A DNA stretch of 6,063 nucleotides, taken from Ornithomonoglobus_A sp034090805. GTDB taxonomy: Bacteria > Bacillota > Clostridia > UBA1381. Location: NCBI GenBank assembly GCA_034090805.1, contig JAXDRV010000058.1, positions 1 to 6,063 on the forward strand, written 5' to 3'. The notes under the pieces are model-generated. The model ran no database searches and was not told the DNA's origin. It was given only the letters and a program-made list of their open reading frames with translations. This document shows positions 1 to 5,167 of the stretch, one piece after another; position 1 is the stretch's first letter, and the number at the start of each line of letters is the position of its first letter. Both the position numbers and the translations under genes were made by a program.

Positions 1-1734
1 TCTGCTCTTTGCATACTCAAGCTCCTTGCCGTCAAGCTGTCCTTTTGATATTTTGCCGCTTAAGTCGTTATATTCCCACTGAAGATTATTAAGCTCTTTC
101 ATTGTGGAAATACTTTCATTCAGCTTTACGGTAGGTTTTTCAAGGCTTTCTCCCCATTTGTATGTGCTGTCATACCAATAGTCATATGCCTTTTTACCCG
201 CAACCACGGCAAGAGTAACTGCCGCTATGCCCGCAGTCGCAGGACCCGCCGCAGAAGCTACCGACGCAAGAGCCGGGGCGAATTTTGCAAACGCACCGCC
301 TGCGGCAAAGGCTGTCTTTATCTTGCTCACTCCCTCGGCAACATTCCCGACGCCCTTTATCGCTCCGACAGTCGCTTTACTTGCCGCACCCAGTACCACA
401 GCCGCCTTTGCGCCCGATACTACGGTCTTTTTCGTGTTATCGTCAAGGCTTCCGAATTTATCCGCAAGTCCTCCGACATACTGCGCTCCGCTCCTTATCT
501 CCGGCAGTAAAACCTCTCCCCAGCTTATAGCCGCATCCGTAACGGCGTTCTTTGTAAGCTGTATTTGATTTGCCGTTGTCCCGTAGGCTGCGTTTGCCTC
601 TTTCATAAGAGCAGTGTTTTCTTTATATGCCGTGCCCGATAAATCAAGGCATTTTGTCAGCATATCATAACCGTTTGCAAGAGCCATCACAACCTGTTGG
701 TCTTGCGTGTTCTCAATGCCCATTTCCGACATTGCACCGGTCAGATTTTCAACCGATGACAATCCCTTGATAAGTCCGTTAAATGCTCCGGACGGGTCTG
801 TACTCCACTGCTTTGCAAAATCCTGCGCCGATACTCCCGCATACTTTGCGTAAGCGTTCAGCGTATCTCCGCCGCTGTTTACCGCTTTTTCAATATCAAG
901 CCATGTACGTCCTATCGCAGAGCCGCCGAGCTGCGCTTCAATACCCATGCTTGAAAGAGCCGCAGAATAGCCCAGTACCTGCTGAGTATTCATCCCGACG
1001 GTTTTTCCGTACTTACCCATTCTAACCGCCATTGATGCTATATCAGCCTCTGTCGTTGCCGTATTATTGCCCAATGCGACAATCGCACTTCCCGCACGGT
1101 CGATATTGTTCACGTCCTCGCCCATGACATTCAAAAATCTTGCCATAGACGCAGCACCCTCTTCACCGCTTAGGTTTGTGGCAACTCCCATAGCCGCCAT
1201 AACCTCGGTAAATTTTGAAATATCTTCTACTCCTACTCCAAGCTGACCGCCCACAGCCGCCAAATTCGCCAATTCGGCAGCACTGACCGGGATATTCTTT
1301 GACATTGCACGTATCTCTGTATTAACCTGCTGTAACTGCTCCGGTGTGCCGTCAACAGTCTTTTTCACTCCGGTAAATGCCGTTTCGTATTTCATAGCCG
1401 CAGCGGACACCGCAGCTCCACCCGTCACCACTCCGACAGCCGCATACTGCAATGGTTTTGTTACTGCGTCAAGTCCCTCTCCGACACTCTTTAACCCTGC
1501 CCCTGCATCCTGCCAGCGTTTTAGGCTCTTTTCGGATTTTGTCAATTCGTTCGACATATCGTTTGCGGCTTTCCTTCCGGCGTTCATTTCCGCATTAAGC
1601 CCCTTTACGGACTTCGTGCCTGCCGCTCCCGCTCCGCCGAGACTTCCGACACTATTCGATACCTTCGCCAATACCGCCGATGCGTTATCCTCCGCATCTA
1701 TCCTTATCAATAAGCTTGCTGCCACATCAGCCAT
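1..1734 (-). CDS. Phage tail tape measure protein, TP901-like, C-terminally truncated by the window edge
   Basis: The frame is open for 578 codons from the ATG at 1734 to the left edge, so the 3' end is missing. The tape measure protein sets tail length inside the tail tube and is ejected with the DNA. Residues about 110-300 look like the TP901/PhageMin_Tail core: KYETAFTGVKKTVDGTPEQL, then NIPVSAAELANLAAVGGQLG, then an alternation of MAAMGVATNLS, FLNVMGE and MAVRMGKYGK segments. The N-terminal 100 residues are Ala/Gly/Lys-rich with coiled-coil character. Residues about 435-510 are Ala/Gly/Val-rich and hydrophobic, including AGIAAVTLAVVAGKK, a typical membrane-active or hydrophobic segment of tape measures. 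An AGGAAGG-type ribosome binding site lies about 10 bases before the ATG. An intrinsic terminator on the same strand ends 30 bases upstream, so its expression depends on read-through or on relief of termination. Confidence 0.93.
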   Translation of the reverse strand, partial: MADVAASLLIRIDAEDNASAVLAKVSNSVGSLGGAGAAGTKSVKGLNAEMNAGRKAANDMSNELTKSEKSLKRWQDAGAGLKSVGEGLDAVTKPLQYAAVGVVTGGAAVSAAAMKYETAFTGVKKTVDGTPEQLQQVNTEIRAMSKNIPVSAAELANLAAVGGQLGVGVEDISKFTEVMAAMGVATNLSGEEGAASMARFLNVMGEDVNNIDRAGSAIVALGNNTATTEADIASMAVRMGKYGKTVGMNTQQVLGYSAALSSMGIEAQLGGSAIGRTWLDIEKAVNSGGDTLNAYAKYAGVSAQDFAKQWSTDPSGAFNGLIKGLSSVENLTGAMSEMGIENTQDQQVVMALANGYDMLTKCLDLSGTAYKENTALMKEANAAYGTTANQIQLTKNAVTDAAISWGEVLLPEIRSGAQYVGGLADKFGSLDDNTKKTVVSGAKAAVVLGAASKATVGAIKGVGNVAEGVSKIKTAFAAGGAFAKFAPALASVASAAGPATAGIAAVTLAVVAGKKAYDYWYDSTYKWGESLEKPTVKLNESISTMKELNNLQWEYNDLSGKISKGQLDGKELEYAKSR

Positions 1735-1763
1735 TTAATCACCGCCTTCCTAAAAACTGCATC

Positions 1764-1787
1764 AAAAAAGCACATCGTCCGATGTGC
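1764..1787 (-). terminator. Intrinsic terminator closing the toxin cassette, upstream of the tape measure gene
   Basis: Read on the minus strand, a perfect 8-bp inverted repeat (GCACATCG / CGATGTGC) is followed directly by TTTTTT. This is the expected end of the toxin mRNA starting near 2055. It also lies across the path of late-operon transcription, about 30 bases before the tape measure start. On the plus strand the same hairpin has no T-tract, so termination should be one-sided. Confidence 0.8.
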
Positions 1788-1799
1788 CGAAAAAAATTC

Positions 1800-1828
1800 T
1801 TGACAATATTTGCTTTTGGTGATATAAT
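1800..1828 (+). promoter_or_regulatory. Consensus sigma-70/sigma-A promoter for the antisense RNA
   Basis: A perfect TTGACA (1800-1805) and a perfect TATAAT (1823-1828) are separated by 17 bases. TG one base before the -10 adds an extended -10 element. Transcription should start near 1835 and run opposite to the late operon. An in-frame ATG overlaps the -10 box, so it lies upstream of the predicted start site and cannot be the start of a translated gene from this promoter. Confidence 0.9.
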
Positions 1829-1834
1829 GTACTC

Positions 1835-1940
1835 ACAAGGAACGGCTTTAACGGCTGTTTTCAACGGATATATTTTTACAAGAAGTAGAAATTACTCTAC
1901 CCCCAACCGCCTACGTGCCAGCGTGGGCGGTTATTTTTTT
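1835..1940 (+). ncRNA. Candidate antisense antitoxin RNA (about 105 nt), type I system
   Basis: This transcript is predicted from a consensus promoter at its 5' end and an intrinsic terminator at its 3' end. It is convergent with the toxin mRNA and fully complementary to that mRNA's 3' untranslated region, its stop codon and its last two lysine codons. This is the arrangement known from txpA/RatA and bsrG/SR4 of Bacillus subtilis and, in outline, from the Fst locus. No ribosome binding site plus short ORF is seen inside it. Near the 5' end it carries a direct repeat of AACGGCT (1841-1847 and 1850-1856). A weak hairpin, GTAG/CTAC, is possible at 1885-1900. RNA ends are estimates, and the antitoxin role is inferred from geometry. 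Confidence 0.72.
1905..1940 (+). terminator. Intrinsic terminator of the antisense RNA, overlapping the toxin stop codon
   Basis: The 5' arm AACCGCCTACG (1905-1915) pairs with the 3' arm CGTGGGCGGTT (1922-1932) through 11 pairs including one G-T. The loop is TGCCAG. The stem is followed by A and seven Ts (1934-1940). The T-tract encodes, on the other strand, the two C-terminal lysine codons of the toxin, and the TAA stop lies at the base of the stem. No T-tract follows the hairpin on the minus strand, so the toxin mRNA probably reads through to the terminator at 1787-1764. Confidence 0.88.
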
Positions 1941-1993
1941 ATCACTATCATAGCAAGCAAAATTACAATTAAAATCAATGTAAATTCACTCAT
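1931..1993 (-). CDS. Candidate type I toxin: 20-residue hydrophobic peptide
   Basis: The encoded peptide is MSEFTLILIVILLAMIVIKK. Residues 5-18 form one uninterrupted hydrophobic segment (Thr and Ala aside, all Leu, Ile, Val or Met) with a Glu near the N-terminus and a Lys-Lys end. This is the make-up of small membrane-damaging type I toxins. In length and composition it is close to the Ibs peptides, but I see no basis for homology. The ATG is preceded by AAGGGGTG with a 10-base spacer, and that site lies in a hairpin. It has its own consensus promoter (2091-2062), a convergent antisense RNA over its 3' end and a dedicated terminator. It sits between the tail chaperone and tape measure genes, where no structural gene is expected. 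A regulatory leader peptide or an unrelated short ORF are the alternatives, but the surrounding control elements argue for a real gene. Confidence 0.72.
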   Translation of the reverse strand: MSEFTLILIVILLAMIVIKK

Positions 1994-1998
1994 AGTGC

Positions 1999-2023
1999 CA
2001 ACACCCCTTTTTAAAGAGTGTCG
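1999..2023 (-). promoter_or_regulatory. Hairpin sequestering the toxin ribosome binding site
   Basis: Read on the minus strand, CGACACTCTTT pairs with AAGGGGTGTTG across a three-A loop, giving 11 pairs with three G-T wobbles. The 3' arm contains the whole GGGG Shine-Dalgarno core, and the hairpin ends 5 bases before the ATG at 1993. Sequestration of the ribosome binding site in the primary transcript is a known control in type I toxin mRNAs such as Fst. Its function here is inferred. Confidence 0.68.
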
Positions 2024-2061
2024 AAAACAACCGCCAAGCCTTTCCTTGCTTTCCGTATCAC

Positions 2062-2091
2062 ATTATATCATACATTGCCGTATTTTGTCAA
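2062..2091 (-). promoter_or_regulatory. Consensus promoter of the toxin mRNA
   Basis: On the minus strand, a perfect TTGACA (2091-2086) and a perfect TATAAT (2067-2062) are separated by 18 bases. The start site should be near 2055, giving a leader of about 60 nt before the toxin ATG and a mRNA of about 290 nt ending at the terminator at 1787-1764. The -35 box begins 5 bases after the stop codon of the gpGT reading frame, so the cassette is fitted tightly against the chaperone gene. Confidence 0.88.
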
Positions 2092-2096
2092 CGGCT

Positions 2097-2572
2097 TTAT
2101 TCTCCGTAAAAGAACGCAAGTCCGGGCGGGATTTCCCGTTCCTGCGCATCCTCGCCGCTAAGAGCGTCAATTGCCATAAACAGCAGCGTCGGGTCTTGTT
2201 TTGCAAGCTCCGACGGCAAAAACCCCCAGTTCTTTAACATTATCCCGTAAAGGTCGCCAAAGCTTCCGGAGCTTTCGCCGCTGCCGTTTCGGCGGTTTAA
2301 TCGTTTTTTGACGTCAGTTCCTCAACGTACCAGTCCCATACCTTGCGGCACATATCCGACATATCGTGTATGCTTGCCTTTGCAAGTACGTCATTCGTTG
2401 CGTCCGTACCCTCAAACATATGATACATTCCGTCAAGTCCGCAGGTGACCGCTCCCTTTTTCGCCTCATCGGCATGGTTTTCGTTCGTCAGTCTGAATGC
2501 CTCAAAATCAAACGGCTTTGACCTGTATTTCTTGCCGTCAACCGTAAACGTCAATACTCTCTGTTCTGCCAT
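2097..2572 (-). CDS. Tail assembly chaperone, gpGT-type fusion made by -1 frameshift
   Basis: Slipping back one base at A_AAA_AAC joins the first 90 residues of the gpG-type protein to a 68-residue extension (RLNRRNGSGESSGSFGDLYG through IPPGLAFFYGE), giving about 158 residues ending with TAA at 2099-2097. The extension frame lacks its own convincing start, since no ribosome binding site is placed before its internal ATGs. The extension looks coding: it contains GDLYGIMLKNWGFLPSELAK followed by LLFMAIDAL, resembling the T-domain or second chaperone pattern of Gram-positive phages. In lambda, gpGT bridges the tape measure and the tail tube protein. The toxin-cassette promoter begins directly behind its stop. 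Confidence 0.85.
2297..2572 (-). CDS. Tail assembly chaperone, gpG-type
   Basis: This 91-residue acidic protein sits between the major tail protein and the tape measure gene, the standard place for the first tail assembly chaperone. Such proteins coat the tape measure and recruit tail tube subunits, and they are absent from the virion. The start (MAEQRVLTFTVDGKKYRSKP) is typical of these families in Gram-positive siphophages, with a short beta-rich beginning and a helical C-terminus (SDMCRKVWDWYVEEL). AAAGGAG lies 10 bases before the ATG. The gene ends TCA AAA AAC GAT TAA, and the last codons form a perfect -1 slippery site. The assignment to this role rests on position, size and slippery site more than on sequence motifs. 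Confidence 0.85.
   Translation of the reverse strand: MAEQRVLTFTVDGKKYRSKPFDFEAFRLTNENHADEAKKGAVTCGLDGMYHMFEGTDATNDVLAKASIHDMSDMCRKVWDWYVEELTSKND
2303..2309 (-). promoter_or_regulatory. Programmed -1 ribosomal frameshift site
   Basis: The heptamer A AAA AAC fits X_XXY_YYZ in the correct phase of the gpG-type frame, three codons before that frame's stop. A small hairpin, GCCG-AAA-CGGC (2293-2283), begins 9 bases downstream and could stimulate slipping. A second hairpin with AAAGCT/AGCTTT arms follows. The pairing of frames and the conserved habit of tail chaperone genes make this a strong call. Confidence 0.87.
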
Positions 2573-2593
2573 AATATTTTATCTCCTTTCATC

Positions 2594-3208
2594 TTATGCC
2601 GACAAATCGGACGGATAGTAGTTCAAATCCGTAAACCACTTAGCCTCAAATGCCTCTCTTGTCAGTGATTCGGGAAAATCGTTTTCATCTATGTAGTAAT
2701 AATAGTTACCGTCAGACTCACGTTGTACGGCTGTATATGTAGCCTTTGCGGTCTGATTTTCCGGAGCACCCTCCGACGGCTTTGTCTTTCCGCCGATATT
2801 CGACGCAAACGAATACGCTCCCTTGTAGCTGCGGAAATATCTGTATGAACCGTCTTTTTTCAAGACTCTCCACGCTACTCCGAAATATGCGGTTTTAACG
2901 TTATTGCTTACCTCTACACCGCCGTCCTTAAGCGTCAGTCCTCTCCACTGTGCGTCAACCGCCGGGGGTATGTCCGCATTGGTTATTTCATGACCTATCT
3001 TTTCGATATAGCTTGTAACCTCATACGCTCCGTTATCTGCGTCAAATATATCAGAACCGCCGTTGTCGGTCGGTGCTATCTCAACCAATCCGGGCAGCGA
3101 CTGCGCCTCTTTGTATTCGGTCTTTTCCTTCGTGTCCGATATTACCTCAAAAAATGTGTACCTGTCAACGCCTATTGTAGGCATTGGTCTATTGTTTGTT
3201 TTTGCCAT
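2594..3208 (-). CDS. Major tail protein, phi13-like (tail tube subunit)
   Basis: This 204-residue protein resembles the phi13-type major tail proteins, which polymerise into the tube of long non-contractile tails. The start, with VDRYTFFEVISDTKEKTEY and then LPGLVEIAPTDN, is typical, as is the middle with GAYEVTSYIEKIGHEIT and the later segment GVAWRVLKKDGSYRYFRSYKG. The C-terminal part, after SEGAPENQTAKATYTAV, is the usual end of the fold, and I see no added Ig-like domain. AGGAGG lies 8 bases before the ATG at 3208, close behind the stop of the tail-completion gene. A 21-base gap separates it from the chaperone gene. The positions of flanking genes support the assignment. Confidence 0.9.
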   Translation of the reverse strand: MAKTNNRPMPTIGVDRYTFFEVISDTKEKTEYKEAQSLPGLVEIAPTDNGGSDIFDADNGAYEVTSYIEKIGHEITNADIPPAVDAQWRGLTLKDGGVEVSNNVKTAYFGVAWRVLKKDGSYRYFRSYKGAYSFASNIGGKTKPSEGAPENQTAKATYTAVQRESDGNYYYYIDENDFPESLTREAFEAKWFTDLNYYPSDLSA

Positions 3209-3221
3209 TGTTTATTTCCTC

Positions 3222-3560
3222 CTAAACTAAAAAACTTTTTGAAAATCTCATTGTTTTGTGATATACTCCGCCTTCCGGAGGTATATCCCTTGAAAACTCT
3301 CTGACCCAGCCGTCAGCCGTCATTACTTCGTTTACCTCAAGGCTTACGTCCCCGCACTCTCTTTTCCTGTCCGACCATATATCAACAGCGACAGTGCCGT
3401 TTTGTATATCCTCACGGTTATCTGCCGAAAATTCCGGACGTTCCGCCAAATTGTAAAAGCTCACTATCGGGAAATCATTAAAGCTTTCGGGATAATAGTA
3501 GCACACTCTGCGCTCAAGCCTTGAGAGAGTTTTTTCCGCTTCCGCATTGATGTCTTTCAT
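3222..3560 (-). CDS. Putative tail completion (tail-to-head joining) protein
   Basis: This 112-residue protein lies directly before the major tail gene, the position of gp17-type tail completion proteins of SPP1-like phages, which cap the tail and allow docking to the head. The segment PIVSFYNLAERPEFSADNRE followed by VAVDIWSDRKRECGDVSLEV resembles the beta-strand plus helix pattern of these proteins, in which monitored strands alternate with a helix that begins after a W/S/D turn. The end, GGVYHKTMRFSKSF, is the usual final strand. Its ATG overlaps the previous stop as ATGA, indicating translational coupling, with GAGGTGAGG as ribosome binding site. The family call rests on context and general pattern. 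Confidence 0.72.
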   Translation of the reverse strand: MKDINAEAEKTLSRLERRVCYYYPESFNDFPIVSFYNLAERPEFSADNREDIQNGTVAVDIWSDRKRECGDVSLEVNEVMTADGWVREFSRDIPPEGGVYHKTMRFSKSFLV

Positions 3561-3874
3561 ACCCTCACCTCACGCAAAAGAGCCATTGCCCCCATATCGT
3601 CCGTATCAACGTATACAAGCTTATACCGCTTGCCGTTTGCCTCAGCGTAATTCCCCTCAGTCAGATTATCGTTTTGTACGCAGTACATACGTTTTTGACA
3701 CTCCACCGTCAGACCGTAGTCCTTTTCGGCAAGACCGCCGCCGTATGACTGTATATCAGCCTTAAGCGTACAAAGCTCCGTTATCTGTTGGGTATCCGAG
3801 TACCCTCCCGTTTCCTTTATGCTGATAATTCTCACATCGGCAGCATAAAATTCCTCAAACGGATCACACTTCAC
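3557..3874 (-). CDS. Putative head-closure / head-tail adaptor protein
   Basis: I chose the GTG at 3874 (105 residues beginning MKCDPFEEFYAADVRIISIK), which has AAAGGGG upstream and overlaps the connector gene by 11 bases. The longer frame could begin at TTG 3910, but no ribosome binding site precedes that codon and the overlap would be 47 bases. The protein is predicted to be beta-rich, with ADIQSYGGGLAEKDYGLTVE followed by QKRMYC and the segment GKRYKLVYVDTDDMGAMALL. This resembles SPP1 gp16-like or similar adaptor proteins that close the head below the connector. Location between the gp6-like connector and tail-completion genes supports this. The gene ends in an ATGA overlap with the next gene. 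Confidence 0.68.
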   Translation of the reverse strand: MKCDPFEEFYAADVRIISIKETGGYSDTQQITELCTLKADIQSYGGGLAEKDYGLTVECQKRMYCVQNDNLTEGNYAEANGKRYKLVYVDTDDMGAMALLREVRV

Positions 3875-4217
3875 TTGGGACACGCCCCTTTCGTATACGA
3901 TACGGCTCAAGCCTGTTTGTATACCGTCTTAAAACGTTTGTTTCGCTTTCGGTATTTTCGTATGATACGCTTCTGCTGCCCAGTGACTTGCTTTTCACCC
4001 TTTGCGGCTCGTTCGTGCTGCCGTAGCCTTTAATGCGGTAATAATCTGCCGCTATTATCGGCACAAGGCTTTCAAGCTCCGGCGGCAGCTCATCTCTGCG
4101 GCAGTATGACAATATCAGATTCACCGTATCGTCAATCAAAAAGGACAACAAGCCGTCCTGCTCATTGTCCTTTATTCCCAAAAGCATTTTAAGTGTTTGC
4201 ACCATGCTCGCTTTCAT
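3864..4217 (-). CDS. Head-tail connector protein, gp6/gp15-like
   Basis: This 117-residue protein has the pattern of the phage gp6-like head-tail connector family: a helical start (MVQTLKMLLGIKDNEQDGLL), a second helix (FLIDDTVNLILSYCRRDELP), then a helix with VPIIAADYYRIKGYG, and a basic C-terminal part with VKSKSLGSRSVSYENTE. Members form a ring below the portal. The ATG at 4217 has AAGGAG 8 bases upstream, and a second ATG lies at 4205 without a better site. It overlaps the 3' end of the 43-residue gene upstream by 29 bases and the head-closure gene downstream by 11 bases. The C-terminal tail is rich in Arg and Glu. Confidence 0.88.
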   Translation of the reverse strand: MKASMVQTLKMLLGIKDNEQDGLLSFLIDDTVNLILSYCRRDELPPELESLVPIIAADYYRIKGYGSTNEPQRVKSKSLGSRSVSYENTESETNVLRRYTNRLEPYRIRKGRVPSEV

Positions 4218-4320
4218 TGTTTGACTCCTTTTTGACCTCCGTCCAGCCTGCCGATAAATATGCGGCTATCTGAACGGGATTGCTCAAGGTTATTGTTTCC
4301 TTGCCTTTTTTAAGCTTCAT
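4189..4320 (-). CDS. Small hypothetical phage protein (43 residues) between capsid and connector
   Basis: The peptide starts MKLKKGKETITLSNPVQIAA and continues YLSAGWTEVKKESNNESEHG before ending ANT. The ATG at 4320 has AAAGGAG 8 bases upstream and follows the capsid stop by 12 bases. Short proteins of this style (a few beta strands, then a helix ending in SGW or AGW) are common at this position in Gram-positive siphophages, but I cannot assign a function. The 3' end overlaps the connector start by 29 bases in another frame, so the two genes are probably translationally coupled. A Ser/Asn/Glu-rich tail suggests a disordered end. Confidence 0.72.
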   Translation of the reverse strand: MKLKKGKETITLSNPVQIAAYLSAGWTEVKKESNNESEHGANT

Positions 4321-4332
4321 AACGCCGCTCCT

Positions 4333-5151
4333 TTATGCTGTTTTGTGTACATATATAGCCTTTTTCTTGTTCTCAAGCACAAAGGCATCATGATACACAC
4401 GTCCCTCCACAAGCCAGCCGTTTAATCCGGGCGGATTGTCGTGGATTTTGTACTCCGACAGCTTAACGGGTGCCGTTGTTGCAATCTTGTTTGTGACAAA
4501 GAAGCTTACACCCTCGGGCATATACGATGCCGGCAACACCACAAGCGGAATACCGTCTATCATGCCTATTTGTCCCTTCATTGCAATGTTCTGCGACATA
4601 TCCGACTGCTTTATAAATGCCGGGTCAAGCTTTATCAGCTTGTAAAATGCACTTGAAACATACGCCACCGCTCCGGCTGTCGGTACCTTGTTGTCGACAA
4701 GCGCAGTTGTTCCGTCAAGGAATGCGTCATATGCGTTTGTCTTTGTAATCGCACCTGTTGCCGTTGTTCCCGCACTTGCGCAAATCTTTGCAAAGCGGTA
4801 TGTGTCAATTTCAGGCACAACCACCTCACGGAGCTGTCTTTGCAGAGCTGCTCCGGCAGCGTTCACCATCTGTGTATCGGTGTAATTCCCTCTGTCAATG
4901 GTGAATGTAAAGCTTCTGTCCTGCGACATTGTCAGCTCCTGCACGCTGTTTTCAAGCTCCTCGGGCGTGCCGTAACGGTTTGCGCCCGTCTTTGCGTAAT
5001 TGTTCATTTTCGCTGTGGGAATACTGTATACGTTTACAGTCTTTACTCCTACAAAATCATAGTCCTGATTTACTGCGCCCGTTGAAAAGGCTTCTCTTGA
5101 GAAACGCTCGTCAATCTGCGCAGCGTATTTGCTTGCATAATTAATTGCCAT
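4333..5151 (-). CDS. Major capsid protein, HK97-fold
   Basis: This 272-residue protein is the coat protein, placed directly after the scaffold gene and before the connector genes. It has the features of an HK97-like subunit of Gram-positive phages without a long N-terminal delta domain, which here is replaced by the separate scaffolding protein. Segment SFTFTIDRGNYTDTQMVNAA leads into the long spine helix (ALQRQLREVVVPEIDTYRFA). The A-domain region includes VAYVSSAFYKLIKLDPAFIK and IDGIPLVVLPASYMP, and the end VFVLEN-like strand (HDAFVLENKKKAIYVH) is typical. GGAGG lies 11 bases before the ATG, at the end of the scaffold gene, with a 16-base gap. No protease gene is seen in the window. Confidence 0.88.
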   Translation of the reverse strand: MAINYASKYAAQIDERFSREAFSTGAVNQDYDFVGVKTVNVYSIPTAKMNNYAKTGANRYGTPEELENSVQELTMSQDRSFTFTIDRGNYTDTQMVNAAGAALQRQLREVVVPEIDTYRFAKICASAGTTATGAITKTNAYDAFLDGTTALVDNKVPTAGAVAYVSSAFYKLIKLDPAFIKQSDMSQNIAMKGQIGMIDGIPLVVLPASYMPEGVSFFVTNKIATTAPVKLSEYKIHDNPPGLNGWLVEGRVYHDAFVLENKKKAIYVHKTA

Positions 5152-5167
5152 TGTTTTTTCTTCCTCC

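Larger units (their letters stand above)
1836..2048. repeat. Imperfect inverted repeat: shared 5' leaders of toxin mRNA and antisense RNA
   Basis: The plus-strand stretch 1836-1865 and the minus-strand stretch 2048-2020 share the pattern CAAGGAA-GGCTT, then CGG-TGTTTTC, then AC, with only a few differences. Both RNAs therefore start with nearly the same 30 bases. As a result the 5' end of the toxin mRNA (2048-2020) can pair with that mRNA's own 3' untranslated region (1865-1836), forming about 26 base pairs in blocks of 7, 5, 11 and 3. The promoters upstream of both arms are also alike (TTGACAA and TATAATGT), so the symmetry extends over roughly 65 bases per arm. Confidence 0.78.

Noticed and set aside
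227..568. Plus-strand Ala/Pro-rich open frame of 113 codons
   Set aside because: It is antisense to the Ala/Gly-rich part of the tape measure gene, where GCN codons keep the opposite frames free of stops.
1346..1738. Plus-strand open frame of 130 codons
   Set aside because: It is a shadow of the tape measure N-terminus, with no ribosome binding site and no recognisable protein features.
1931..1993. Toxin as a holin or a Hol-Tox/Fst family member
   Set aside because: The peptide is shorter than these families and lacks their typical residues. The resemblance is in layout and hydrophobicity only.
1764..2091. Cassette as an insertion sequence or MITE because of its inverted repeat arms
   Set aside because: The arms contain promoters and leaders that explain their symmetry, no transposase is present, and I could not see a convincing target-site duplication at the edges. 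A mobile origin stays possible but is not shown.
1680..2237. Plus-strand open frame of 185 codons across the intergenic cassette
   Set aside because: It runs through the antisense RNA terminator, the toxin gene in reverse and the chaperone extension. Its ATG at 1680 lies inside the tape measure gene, and the internal ATG at 1827 overlaps the promoter -10 box. No ribosome binding site supports it.
3875..3910. N-terminal extension of the head-closure gene from TTG 3910
   Set aside because: No ribosome binding site precedes the TTG, and it would give a 47-base overlap. The GTG at 3874 has AAAGGGG upstream.
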